From Nageia nagi (Eukaryota > Pinophyta), in contig JBITNC010000001.1 in the NCBI GenBank assembly GCA_050084985.1, positions 2,728,001-2,792,000 on the forward strand: a stretch of DNA of 64,000 nt, in the 5' to 3' direction. The stretch's first letter is position 1, and each line of letters opens with the position of its first letter. The notes below the pieces were generated by a model that worked only from the letters and a program-made list of their open reading frames with translations, searched no databases and had not been told where the DNA came from. Shown here one piece after another: positions 20,765 to 32,616 of the stretch. Made by a program: the position numbers and the translations under genes.

Positions 20765-21445
20765 AATAGTTCATAGTTGCATCTTTTCAAAAGATACTGA
20801 AATATGTTTAGATGTTTTAGCCATTTGGTAAACATTCAAGAAGGTGTCTCATGACATAACAATAAGAATATTAAGATTAGGGAGAAAGGCTTTCCTATAA
20901 TATACCAAAGCTTATGCATTTATTGGTCTAATCCTCACTAGAATAGAATTCCATATTTTTTGAAATCTAATTTTGAAATTATAAATAGACTCATGAGGGT
21001 ATCTTTTGATACATGTTATAAGGCTCAAGAAGGTACCATCATCATCATCATCAGCAAATATTTTAATTAGAGCTTGGCATAATTCTTTTTATATATTTAT
21101 AGATTAAGGGTTAAGATTTCTAAACCATTTAGCTACTTTACTTTCAAAATAATATGATAATAATCTTATCATCATTATCCAATCAGTGATATGAAAACTT
21201 GAAGCCAAAAGAGAAACATCTTGACAGTACTCATATGGCGTTTTTCCATACCCATCATATTTAGAAAAAATCTTAAAAGCTGCTTGTAGAATAACTAGTG
21301 AATTAGTAGCAACAATTAAAAGATCATCATTATTCCAAGTAGGAAAATCAACAAGAGCAGGTTGAGCCATGCTTGGACCAATTGTATCAAGTGAAGGATT
21401 TTTTGGGAAAAAATAAAATATGGTTGATAATGGAATAATTCTCAA
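20765..21445 (-). pseudogene. Gag N-terminal part of the old Tat-like element
   Basis: Minus-strand gag. The 113-codon open frame 21445-21104 contains SMAQPALVDFPTWNNDD and PYEYCQDVSLLASSFHITDW. These align with MANPAQNIYPEWDNG and AYEHCVDVAGLAKIHNIQHED of the younger gag. Below 21104 the reading goes on with LITCIKRYPHESIYNFKIRF (compare TSIKRYEQENIPDFNIRF) until the insertion point at 20764. It completes the gag whose remainder is at 7665-6687. Confidence 0.85.
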
Positions 21446-23600
21446 AGGAATTTAAAGAGATAAAGTTTGGGAAATCTTTCACCTATTCCTCCTATGAGGA
21501 CCTAATAGCTCTTGAAATCTATACTATCTACGAGAATTTATGCATTAAGTAAGTCTACATTTTGGAGGTGCCAGGGTTCAAAATATTCATTGGTTGATAG
21601 CAGATTCACTAATAAGGTAACAAAACCTTATAATCTTTTAAAGCATTAAGTGATAGCTAATCAAACATAACTATCTACCCTATTTATGTCTACTGAATAT
21701 GAAATTTAGCTCATGTCCCATCACACATGCTAAAAATAGATTTATCTACTATTGATTGGTATAATGTAACCTCAAGGGTTTAGTCTAGTCTTGTTCTCCA
21801 TTTCTCACAATAGTAGGGTCCTTGAAAAAGCAGAAGGTGGTGAGGAATGTGCTTATGTTGGTTTTTTGGTCAATCTCTAGGTTATAGGCCAATTCCTATC
21901 TATGATTAAGGTTAAAAGTAATTAAAAAGAGATAAAAAGGTAAAGAGTAACAAGAAAGAGATAAACATATTAAACTAATAAAGTAAATTAACACTATATA
22001 GTCTGGGCATTGCAACATAGGAAGCAATCCATAGCTAAGATTAATAATAGTAAACTATATTTCTCTTGAGGTCTTGCAATTATAATACATAGCCACAACT
22101 TAAGATAGCATTTCATACATTATATTCATAAAGTGTAATAAACAACCACATATTACAAAGGGAAAAGCATTTCATATATGAAAGCATCTTACATGCTTGG
22201 ATAAATTTACTATAATATTCAATTTTTATTAGGTGGTTGTCCACCATTAATGCACTTAACTACTCTACTTGGCTGAGAATAGTAAAAGGAACCATTTACA
22301 AATGTATAATTATAATTACAATTGTGTTAAATTACACAGTGAACAAATACAATCAATGCAAAGGTCTAGGAACTAGATATCTGAGTTGTTGTACTACTAA
22401 GCCATAATATTTATGATTTGTCATTGACTACATTCTCCTGGTACTGTAGCTAACCTTGGGTGCACTATTTACTAGTTTGATTGGTATAATCTAGCATAGT
22501 ATTCTATTGGAAGTAATTTAACTCTTTGCAACCATTAATGGTGAGCACTATAGTTCCAATTTCATGGAATAATGAGGATAATAAATTATCATTGTAATCC
22601 TAGGGAGAACTACTACTACCATGTGGAAATGAGTTATGGTTAACATATTGATGTATCTCCAAGTGTCAAAAACTCATGATCAAGTGGATTCAAATGCTCT
22701 CTTGAACTCATTATTCTTCCTCTTGTTTGGTAGAATCTATTTCTCTTTGGTGGGCTTTAATAATGGTAGGGGCTTTCTTTAACACCTATCGATTTTAGGT
22801 AAAAGGTGTGAGATCATCATTCAAAATTAGCAGGATCTATTTAGTTATCTTCATGAAACATCTCTCAATGAACTTCATACTACCCACTACTAAATGTCTT
22901 AGGACCTACTCATTTCAATTAAAAGGGATGATGTCATTACTCAAAATCAACGGGCTCTAGAAGATGACTTATTGAAATATTTCTCATGGATTTTGGATGG
23001 ATGATGAAAATTTTTCTTTGAAAATCGATTAGATTTACAACATCATCCGCTAGTGACTTGAACTAAATAAAGACTCTTATTTATAAACAATCTTTGAAAA
23101 AACATAAATTCCTATAATACCTGGATTTGATTTAGACGCTTACTACCCTTACATATCATGGTATCTCTTGGACATGATATATCAACTCTTGGATATGACT
23201 TTGATATATTTTCTATGACCTATGACTCTCAGTTAATGTATAATTATTAGAAAAACATCAAACTAGACTATGAACAATTTTTAGGACTTGTTACAACACC
23301 TACTTAGATAGCAGTTAAAATTTAAAATAAAATAGGTAAGACTCATATGCTTATAGATAATACTCAAACTATCGATAATACCTAGAACTCTTTAGACTTG
23401 ACCAAAATCTTGACAAAAAGACCAAGTATAAAGAAGAGACTCCTTTTGATTAATTACAAAAATGAAAGGGGAACAAGAAGTGGAGATCAACAATAGATTT
23501 ATTTGAGATGAATTAAAGAATAAAGAATATCAAAATGTTACCCTATTCTCAGAGTGTAGTTCTAAAATAATAATAGTTAATAGTATCTAACATATTCTAA
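21446..23600. other. No gene; probable 5' UTR/LTR of the old element, then unassigned AT-rich DNA
   Basis: The 5' untranslated region and 5' LTR of the old minus-strand element should lie in the first part of this stretch. I could not find its other LTR in the window for comparison, so no boundary is given. I see no coding similarity in the rest. Confidence 0.4.
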
Positions 23601-23611
23601 ATCAATTTTTA

Positions 23612-24265
23612 GGTGAGGTTATCGGCACACCTGCTTTAGCATAGGTGGTTGACAATGGTGAGCCTACACTTGGAAATATTTTGGATGAAGTTATTGGCAC
23701 ACCTTATTTGTTTAGGTGGATAAAAAAATATGAAATTAATATTGGATAGATTTTGGATGAGGTTTTAGGCACACTTGCTATGGTAGTAGTGGTTAACAAT
23801 AATGAGCCTTATATTGGATAAATTTTGGATGAGGTTTTGGGAACACCTGCTATGGTATAGTCAGTTAACAAAAATGAACATTCTCCTAGAAACTTTGTAG
23901 TTAGGGATCTCATAATAGCTATTTTAGTGCATATGGTTAACAATGTGAAGTATGATTTTATTTAGATTTTGTGTACACTTATATATACATGGGTGGTTAA
24001 AAGTGATGAACTTTTCAGCTATGATGGTTTGGAGGTGGTTAGGAGAGGTCTCCAAGAGATGGAGAATCCAACCTTATGCATGGAAAGGTCTAAGGAGATC
24101 CTTAAGAAGGATCTAAAGATAATGAGGAAGGAAATCAGGAATGGGGAAGTGTTAATAGATTTATGTTGGTTAGGTGATAAAATTACATCATGGTTTTTAT
24201 CTCCTTTTATGTTTTACATATTATCTCAATGGAGAGATATGGTGGGTATTAAATCATCTTATTGA
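23612..24265 (+). pseudogene. Unrecognised decayed ORF with a ~24-residue tandem repeat
   Basis: One plus-strand frame carries at least three clear copies of a ~24-residue unit of the type ILDEVLGTPAMVVVVNNNEP, from about 23612 to 23880, with degenerate copies to about 23990. It then runs into a 98-codon open stretch (23969-24265) with VVRRGLQEMENPTLCMERSK and a charged helix KEILKKDLKIMRKEI. Stops in the repeats (for example after ALA, YIG and AMV) are TAG or TAA. The DNA repeat keeps the reading frame, which suggests the repeat evolved as protein. I do not recognise the family. Coding-like stretches (MEDDYLLISP; VVDELVRMEVILGLYEI; LDLMGAQIPSLEGREPYICD) continue to about 24680 with frame changes, so the original gene was longer. 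Confidence 0.45.
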
Positions 24266-24690
24266 GGAGATCCTTCTCTATGCTCTATATTTTCATGGAG
24301 GATGATTACTTGTTAATTTCACCTTAGTTACACTAGGAGGTAGTGGATGAATTAGTAAGGATGGAGGTCATCCTTGGGTTGTATGAGATATGATGTGGTG
24401 ATATAGGTCATGGGTGTTGGATGGTGTTTGAAAATGGTCCAATATAGGAGCTCATGAACATTCCCACATAACTATTTTAACATGGAAGTATGAGTCCAAG
24501 ACTTCTATTTTGCCAATGATTGTTTTGGACTTAATGGGAGCACAAATACCATCATTAGAGGGAAGGGAGCCATATATTTGTGATGGGTTTAGGGTGGTGA
24601 AGGAGCTTGTTGAATATTAAAATGGGAAGATGTATCTCTACCAAATTAGATCATGTTTGGGGAAACTAATTTTTGCACATGTTAGATAAC
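24266..24690 (+). pseudogene. Possible continuation of the repeat-bearing ORF
   Basis: Reading with frame changes gives protein-like stretches at about 24285-24480 and 24490-24640. Composition is less AT-rich than the surroundings. No family is recognised, and linkage to 23612-24265 is inferred from adjacency only. Confidence 0.3.
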
Positions 24691-24897
24691 CCAATCATAT
24701 GAGCTAATCCCTAGATAGGAGGATCAGATAGAATCCATGAGGAACACCACTAGTGATCTGATAGGGGGCTTGGTAAATTTGTATAAACAATTATGTTAGA
24801 TTGTAATGTGTTATCAAAATCACTTTTTCTCAATTTCTTGATGCAATGTATGACTCTAGGGTACACATCATAAATTATGTCACCACTTAGTTAGCCT

Positions 24898-25215
24898 TTT
24901 AGTCAGGTTGCAATATAATTAGACTTATATATCCAGTTAAAAAGTGTAATTAATTTATCACGATTTGATTCATACTTAGCATAAATTTTTATCAAATTTA
25001 GAGTCAAATATTGTATCATTTTAGTGAATTAGTATCATATTCAAAGTCAAGTTTATAATCAATGCACAGTAGATATGGAGTTAACAAGCGTAATTTACAT
25101 CATGATTTAAGTCATATTTAGAGTCAAGTTACATCAAGTTTAGAGTCAAATATTGCATCATTTGAGTGAATTAGTGTCATGTTTAGAGTCAGGGTGCATA
25201 GGATTAAGTGTTACT
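24898..25215 (+). repeat. ~142-bp tandem repeat, about 2.3 copies
   Basis: A segment with TTTAGAGTCAAATATTG, ATCAT and GTGAATTAGT is found at about 24998-25050 and again at about 25139-25193, with matching sequence between and before them. Short TTTAGAGTCAA motifs recur within each unit. Confidence 0.6.
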
Positions 25216-25810
25216 TTTTATTTGAGTCAAGAATAAAGTCATAATTGTAGTAGAAATAGTGTCAAAAAATGAATTTTTTATCAATTTTTTATATTATAAT
25301 TATATTTTTTTATATTATAAACAAAAAATATAATTAATTTCTATAAACATAGAATAATTATATTTTGTACAAAATAAACAATGGTAGGATGTTGCTGATA
25401 CTATTACAAATATATTTTTTATAGGTTTTAGGTACCTGTATAAAAAAAACCCTCAATTTACCAATTGGCTTTTTTTTGGTCTCGACCAAAACTAATAATA
25501 ATATATTTTTATTTTTAAATTAATTATATTTAATTTTATCAAATATAATGAATTTTTAATTTAATTTTTGTTAAATTTAATTATTATGTTTAATTATTAT
25601 AAGATAATTGATTTAATTTAATGATATTTTTTATTTTTTTTATCAAAATTAATTCAATTTATTTATTAAACTAAATTGAACTAATTAAATAAATAAATAT
25701 AATTAATAAATTATATAAATTATATTAGAAATAAATAAATATTAAATTAGAAAATCAAGACATAAATTTGAAACTCAAAGCAGAAATTGGAAACACATTA
25801 AAAATATTTT
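25216..25810. other. Extremely AT-rich DNA, no gene
   Basis: Long A/T runs and simple AAATTAATT-like sequence lead into the minisatellite. Nothing coding is seen. Confidence 0.7.
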
Positions 25811-27910
25811 ATTAAGTTTATATTTTTTTTTAGGTTTATATTTTTTTTAGGTTTATATTTTTTTAGGTTTATATTTTTTTTAGGTTTATATTTTTTTAGA
25901 ATATTATTTTTTTAAGTTTATAGTTTATAAGGTTTATATTTTTTTAGGTTTATATTTTTTATATCTTTAAGGTTTATATTTTTTGAGGTTTATATTTTTT
26001 TAGGTTTATATTTTCTTTTAGGTTTATATTTTTTTAGGTTTATATTTTTTGAGGTTTATATTTTTTTAGGTTTATATTTTTTTTAGGTTTATATATATTT
26101 TTTAAGTTTATATTTTTTTTAGGTTTATATTTTTTTAGGTTTATTTTGTTTAGGTTTATATTTTTTTTTAGGATTATATTATTTTTTTTGGTTTATTTTT
26201 TTTAGGTTTTATTTTTTTTAGGTTTATATTTTTTTTTCAGTTTTATATTTTTTTTGGGTTTATATTTTTTTTAGGTTTATTTTTTTTAGGTTTATATTTT
26301 TTTTTAGGTTTATATTTTTTAAGATTTATATTTTTTTAGGTTTATATTTTTTTTAGGTTTATACGTTTTTTAGATTTATCTTTTTTTTAGGTTTATATTT
26401 TTTTTTAGGTTTATACTTTGTAGGTTTATATTTTTTAGGTGTATATTTTTTTAGGTTTATATTTTTTTTAGGTTTATATTTTTTTAGGTTTATATTTTTT
26501 TTAGGTTTATATTTTTTTTTAGGTTTATATTTATTTTTCAAGGTTTATATTTTTTTAGGTTTATATTTTTTTAGGTTTATATTTTTAGGTTTATATTTTT
26601 TTAGGTTTATATTTTTTTAAGTTTATATTTTTAAGATTTATACTTTTTAAGATTTATATTTTTAGGTTTATATTTTTTTTAGGTTTATATTTTTTTTAGG
26701 TTTATATTTTTTTTTAGGTTTATATTTTTTTAAGTTTATATTTTTTTAAGGTTTATATTTTTTAAGGTTTATATTTTTTTAGGTTTATCTTTTTTTTAGG
26801 TTTTTATTTTTTTTAAGTTTATATTTTTTTAGGTTTTATTTTTGTTTTAGGTTTATATTTTTTTAGTTTTATATTTTTTTTAGGTTTCTCTTTTTTTTAG
26901 GTTTATATTTTTTTTAGGTTTATATTTTTTTAGGTTTATATTTTTCATGTTTATATTTTTTTTAGGTTTATATTTTATTAGGTTTATTTTTTTAGGTTTA
27001 TATTTTTTTTAGGTTTATATTTTTTTAGGTTTATATTTTTTTTATGTTTATATTTTTTTTAGGTTTATATTTTTTTAAGTTTATCTCTTTTTTAGGTTAT
27101 ATTTTTTTTTTAGGTTTATATTTTTTTAGGTTTATAATTTTTTTAAGTTTATATTTTTTTAGGTTTATATTTTTTTTAGGTTTATATTTTTTTTATTTAT
27201 ATTTTTTTAGGTTTATATTTTTTTAAGGTTTATCTTTTGTTTAGGTTTATATTTTTTTATGTATATATTTTTTTTAGGTTTATATTTTTTTAGGTTTATA
27301 TTTCTTTAGGTTTATATTTTTCAAGTTTATATTTTTTAGATTTATATTTTTTAATGTTTATATTTTTTTATGTTTATATTTTTAGGTTTATATTTTTTTA
27401 GGTTTATATTTTTTTTTTAGGTTTATATTTTTTTAGGTTTATATTTCTTTTAGGTTTATATTTTTTTGAGGTTTATATTTTTTAGGTTTATATATTTTTT
27501 TTTAGGTTTATATTTTTTTCAGGTTTATATTTTTTTAGGTTTATATTTTTTTTTAGGTTTATATATTTTTTAGGTTTATATTTTTTAAGGTTTATATTTT
27601 TTTTAGGTTTATATTTCTTATAGGTTTATATTTTTTTTAGGTTTATATATTTTTAGGTTTATATTTCTTTAGGTTTATATTTTTTTAGGTTTAATTTTTT
27701 TGTTAGGTTATTTTTTTTAGGTTTATATTCTTTTTAGGTTTATATTTTTTTTAGGTTTATATTTTTTTTAGGTTTATATTTTTTTTTAGATTTATATTTT
27801 TTTTAGGTTTATATTTTTTTAGTTTTATATTTTTTAGGTTTGTATTTTTTAGGTTTATATTTTTTTTAGGTTTATATTTTTTAAGTTTATATTTTTTTTA
27901 GGTTTATATA
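25811..27910 (+). repeat. T-rich minisatellite, unit (TTT)AGGTTTATATTTTTT
   Basis: About 2.1 kb of a degenerate 16-20-bp unit, AGGTTTATATTTTTTT, in well over one hundred copies. Variation is mainly in T-run length, with occasional AAGTTTATA or AGATTTATA variants. Open frames on either strand (for example 26359-26541 minus, Lys/Tyr-rich, and 27044-27226 plus, Phe/Leu-rich) are by-products of the repeat. It abuts the 5S-derived array with no gap. Confidence 0.95.
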
Positions 27911-30900
27911 GGTTCTAATGCACACTTGTCCATATAAGGCGTTCCCACCACCTAAAGCTTTGCCAATCATGGTTTTGAGCTACTGGCATGTTCTTCCTTC
28001 TAAAAACTCCAAAGTTAAGTAAGATAATGTGGGAGCAATCTAGAGATGGATGACCAATCAGGATGTCCCAATATTGCACCTTCATCTTCAACTCTACATA
28101 CTAACAAATGCTTAGAAGTGGTGTCGAACTTTGATCGAACACATGCCCTAGGAATATTGCCTCATTTACTCATCTCTAGTTAAAAACTCTTTCTTTTCTC
28201 AAATGAAGTGGCCACCCAATGGTTAGTTATAGGCCTTGTGGGTTTATCCCACATGCGTTAGGCTCTAATGCACCCTTGTCCATATAAGATGTTCTTACCA
28301 CCTAAAGCTTTGCCAATCATGGTTTTGAGCTATTAATGTATTTTTCCTTGCAAAAACTCAAAAGTTAAGTAGGATGATGTGGAAGTAATCCAAAGATGGT
28401 GACCAAATGAGATATCTTGGTATTACACCTTCATCTTCAACTCCATGTACTAACAAATGCTTACAAGTGGTGTCAAACCTTGCTCAGACACATGCCCCAA
28501 GAATGCTACCCCATTTACTCATATCTAATTAAAAACTTTATTTCTATTCTCAAATGAAGTGTCCATCTAATGATTAGCTATAAGCCTTATGGGTTTATCC
28601 CACATGTGCTAGGCTCTAATGCGTCCTTGTCCATATAAGGCATTCCCACCACCTAAAGCTTTGCCAATCATTATTTTGAACTACTGGCACATTCTCCCCT
28701 ACAAAAACTTCAGAGTTAAGTAGGATGATGTGAAAGCAATCTAGAAATAGATGACCAATCAGGATGTCCAAGTACTGCATCTTTATCTTCAACTCCACGT
28801 ACTAACAAATGGTTACAAGTGGTGTCAAACCCTACTCGAACATGTTCCCTAGGAATGCTACCCCAATTACTCATATCTAGTTAAAAACTCTATTTCTCTT
28901 CTCAAATGAAGTGGCCATCCAATGGTTAGCTGTAGACTTTGTGGGTTTATCCCACAAGTGCTAGGCTCTAATGCACTCTTGTCCATATAAGGCATTCCCA
29001 CCACCTAAAGCTTTGCTAATCATGGTTTTGAGCTACTTGCACATTCTCCCCTACAAAAACTCCAAAGTTAAGTAGGATGAGGTGACCAATCAAGATGTTC
29101 TAGTACTGCACCATCATATTCAACTCCATATAATAATAAATGCTTACAAGTGGTGTCAAATTGTGCTCGAACATGTACCCTAGGAATGCTATCCCATTTA
29201 CTCATCTCTAGTTAAAAACTCTATTTCTCTTCTCAAATGAAGTGGCCATCCAATGGTTAGTTGTAGGCCTTATGGGTTTATCCCACATGTGCTAGGCTCT
29301 AATTTACCCTTGTCCATATAAGGCATTCCCACCACCTAAAGCTTTGCCAATCATGGTTTTGAGCTACTGGTGCATTCTCTCCTATAAAAACTCTAGAGTT
29401 AATCAGAATGATATGGGAGCAATCTAGAAATGGGTTACCAACCAAGATGTTCTGATATTGCACCTTCATCTTCAACTCCATGTACTAACAAATTCTTAGA
29501 AGTGGTGTCGAACCCTGCTTGAACACGTGCCCTAAGAATGCTACTCCATTTACTCATCTGTAGTTAAAAACTCTATTTCTCTTCTCAAATGAAGTGGCCA
29601 TCCAATGGTTAGCTATAAGCCTTGTGGGTTTATCCCACATGCACTAGGCTCTAATGTACCCTTGTCTATATAAGGCATTTCCACCATCTAAAGCTTTTTC
29701 AATCATAGTTTTGAGCGACTAGCATATTTGCCCCTACAAAAACTCTAAAATTAAGCAGAATGATGTGGGAGCAATCCAAAGATGGGTGACCAACCGGGAT
29801 ATCCTAGTACTACACCTTCATCTTCAACTCCATGTACTAACAAATGCTTACAAGTGGTGTCGAACCTTGCTCAAACACATGCCCTAAGAATGCTACCCCA
29901 TTTACTCATATTTAATTAAAAACTCTATTTCTCTACTCAAATGAAGTGGCCATCCAATGGTTAGCTATAGGCCTTGTGGGTTTATCCCACATGTGCTAGG
30001 CTCTAATGCACCTTTATCCATATAAGGTGTTTTCACCACCTAAAGCTTTACCAATCATGGCTTTGAGCTACTGACGTATTTTCCATTGCAAAAACTCTAG
30101 AGTTAAGCAGGATGATGTGGGAGCAATCCAAAGATGGGTGACCAATTGGGATGTCCAGGTACTCTACCTTCATTTTCAACTCCAAATACTAACAAATGCT
30201 TATAAGTGGTGTCGAACCCTACTCGAACATGTGCCTCAGGAATGCTACCCTATTTACTCATCTCTAGTTAAACACTCTATTTCTCTTCTCAAATGAATTG
30301 ACCATATAATAGTTAGTTGTAGGCCTTGTGGGTTTATCCCACAAGTGTTAGGCTCTAATGCACCTTTTTTCCATATAAGGCATTCCCACCACCTAAAGCT
30401 TTGCTAATCATGGTTTTGAGCTACTGGTGCATTCTTCCCTATAAAAACTCTAGAGTTAAGCAAGATGATGTTGAAGCAATCTAAACATGGGTGACCAACT
30501 AGAATGTCCCGGTACTGCACCTTCATCTTCAACTCCACATACTAACAAATGCTTACAAGTGGTTTCAAACCCTTCTCAAACATGTGCTCCAAGAATGCTA
30601 CCCCATTTACTCATCTCTAATTAAAAACTCTATTTCTCTTCTCAAATGAAGTGGACATCTAATAGTTAGCTATAGGCCTTGTAAGTTTATCCCACATGCG
30701 CTAGGCTCTAATGAACCCTTATCCATATAAGGCATTCCCACCAGCTAAAGCTTTTCCAATCATGGTTTTGAGCTACTGGCATGTTCTCCCCTACAAAAAC
30801 TCTAGAGTTAAGTAGGATGATCTGGGAGTAATCCAAAGATGGGTGACCAATCAAGATGTCCTAGTACTGCACCTTCATCTTCAACTCCACATAGTAACAA

Positions 30901-30977
30901 ATGATTAGAAGTAGTGTTGAACCCTACTCGAACACATGCCTAGGAATGTTGCCCCATTTACTTATCTCTAGTTAAAA
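27911..30977 (+). repeat. Nine-unit satellite (~352 bp) derived from 5S rRNA
   Basis: Head-to-tail units begin at GGCTCTAATG near 27911, 28261, 28612, 28964, 29295, 29647, 29999, 30351 and 30704. The period is 350-353 bp, except unit 4, which has a ~21-bp deletion, and unit 9, which is cut short at about 30977. Each unit has a ~118-bp segment matching plant 5S rRNA: AAAACTC then AGTTAAGC (box A region), GATGGGTGACC (box C) and ...GCACC at the end. It also has ~234 bp of unrelated spacer and a perfect hairpin TGTGGGTTTATCCCACA. No T run follows the 5S segment, so the usual Pol III terminator is missing. The minus-strand open frames at 28616-28798 and 29299-29481 are shadows of the repeat. Confidence 0.9.
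29699..29816 (+). ncRNA. Best-preserved 5S-rRNA-like segment (unit 6 of the array)
   Basis: Contains a box A-like TTAAGCAGAATGATG and the well-kept GATGGGTGACCAACCGGGAT of box C, ending TACACC. The 5' third is much diverged from a real 5S gene and the expected T-run terminator is missing, so I regard it as a 5S-derived repeat, not a working 5S gene. Confidence 0.6.
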
Positions 30978-31100
30978 TCATCACTATCATGATCACTATG
31001 TCCAGTACCACTACTAGTACTAGAACTAGAACTAGCACTAGTACCACTACTAGTACGATGATCATCATAAGTAGTAGTATGATCAATATCATGAGTATAT
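30978..31100 (+). repeat. Low-complexity CTAGTA-type sequence with a short direct repeat
   Basis: AGTACCACTACTAGTAC appears twice within 45 bp, among ACTAG/ATCATC microsatellite-like runs. It lies directly after the truncated ninth satellite unit. Confidence 0.6.
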
Positions 31101-32616
31101 CAATCCTAATCTCCTAATTCTGATTTTGATCTTGATCCTAATCCTCTCTTGATGTATTCCTCTATAAATAATAATCAACTAAATGTTAGTAAATAATTAA
31201 AACCTAAAATTTTGATGCATCAATAGTGTACTCATATTGATATTAATTAAAAGCACAAAAAATATAACTAATTACTTACTATATCCTCATTCATGCTTGA
31301 AATTTGATGCTCATATTGAACATTTTTGGGGTTTTTAAACATTTTTTACATTCAATTTTTCTTTTTACCCATCATACATGAAAGGTACATATTTTTTATT
31401 ATCGTTAAAAATATGTATATATAATAATAAAGAAATAGAAATTTATTAATTTTTTAAAATATTTATTTATAAAATTAACATTTAAATATATATTTTATTT
31501 TAAAATATATATGGATAATTAATTATATTTATATTTAATCCAACTAAAACATATTTTTATTATATAATTAATGTATTTAAAATAATATAAAAAAATTAAA
31601 TATTTTTTGATGGGCATTAAAATATTGAAAATGTCATTAAAAATTTAGTGACGGCCAAGGGTAAACATCAAATTTCAACCTTGTCCTCATCCATCTTAGT
31701 TACCAAAATTTTAAAACCATGTGCAAGACTATATTTCAATTATCATATGTTGAAAATCTATGATATTTAACCAACAACAAAATATATATATTAAATTAAA
31801 TAATACTAAAAAATTAATAATCTATTTTAAGATATTAAATAAACCACTAAATATACTCACAAAATAGGTTTGAATCCCTTCACCCTTCATTACTTGATCA
31901 ATGTGTAAAATAATTCAATCTCATAAATAATGTTATAGAAGCTTTTTCTTGTTGTGAGATTTTTCTTCTGAATCATCTTGCAAAATTGGAAAAAAATATG
32001 CTAAATTGGTCAAAATTTATTAAGAAAAAGTTGTGCATAGATAAGGTATCTCATGTATGATTTTCTCTCATTTTTATAGTTTTTTTATGAATTTAAAAAA
32101 AAAAAATTGCATGGTCAAGGCATCTTAGGTATGTCTTTCATTATTTTTCTCTTATTTTTGTAGAAATTTAGAAAAATCCTAGATTTTTTTTAAATCCTTA
32201 GAAATATGGATGAATTGTACTTGCCTCTGTAGAAATTTGTTAAATTTTGGAAAAATTGTAGAAATTCTCTTTCCTACAAAAAAAACTATGAATGTTTTTT
32301 TAAAAATCCTCTACAAAACTGAAAACCATGTAGAAATCTTGTATAAAATCTCGAAAACACACTTACATGATGGCTTAAACCCTCCTTCTAGGAAAATGAT
32401 TTTTTTTAAGCCTCTCCTTTCAAACAGAAACATAAAACATCTATAATGAAAGTGACAAATTGTCACTTTTTTATTTAAGAGTTCTTAGTGTTTCTCAACT
32501 CAAATTTGCACTCATAATTTAGTTAGGATCTACATCAAGAATTGATTCAAAATGTGAATTCTCTAAAAAATATAATATAATTTATTAAAAATTAAAATTA
32601 ATAAAAATTATATATA
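31101..32616. other. AT-rich DNA, no gene recognised
   Basis: No coding similarity, terminal repeat or known RNA is seen. The 78-codon plus-strand open frame at 32210-32446 is of low complexity and unsupported. Confidence 0.6.

Noticed and set aside
21450-23600. 5' LTR of the old Tat-like element with defined ends
   Set aside because: Expected here, but with no second LTR in the window I could not set either boundary from sequence.
25811-27910. Open frames within the minisatellite as Lys- or Phe-rich proteins
   Set aside because: They are translations of the tandem repeat, vary with T-run length and have no other coding signs.
28616-29481. Minus-strand 60-codon open frames in the 5S satellite
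   Set aside because: Both are the same repeat position in two units, open by chance, and other units have stops there.
27962-30873. Functional 5S rRNA gene cluster
   Set aside because: The 5S-like segments differ from one another and from plant 5S at many positions, the 5' third is barely recognisable, and no T-run terminator follows any copy.
27911-30977. CRISPR-like array (regular repeats and spacers)
   Set aside because: Whole ~352-bp units are repeated, including the 'spacers', and the context is a plant nuclear genome.
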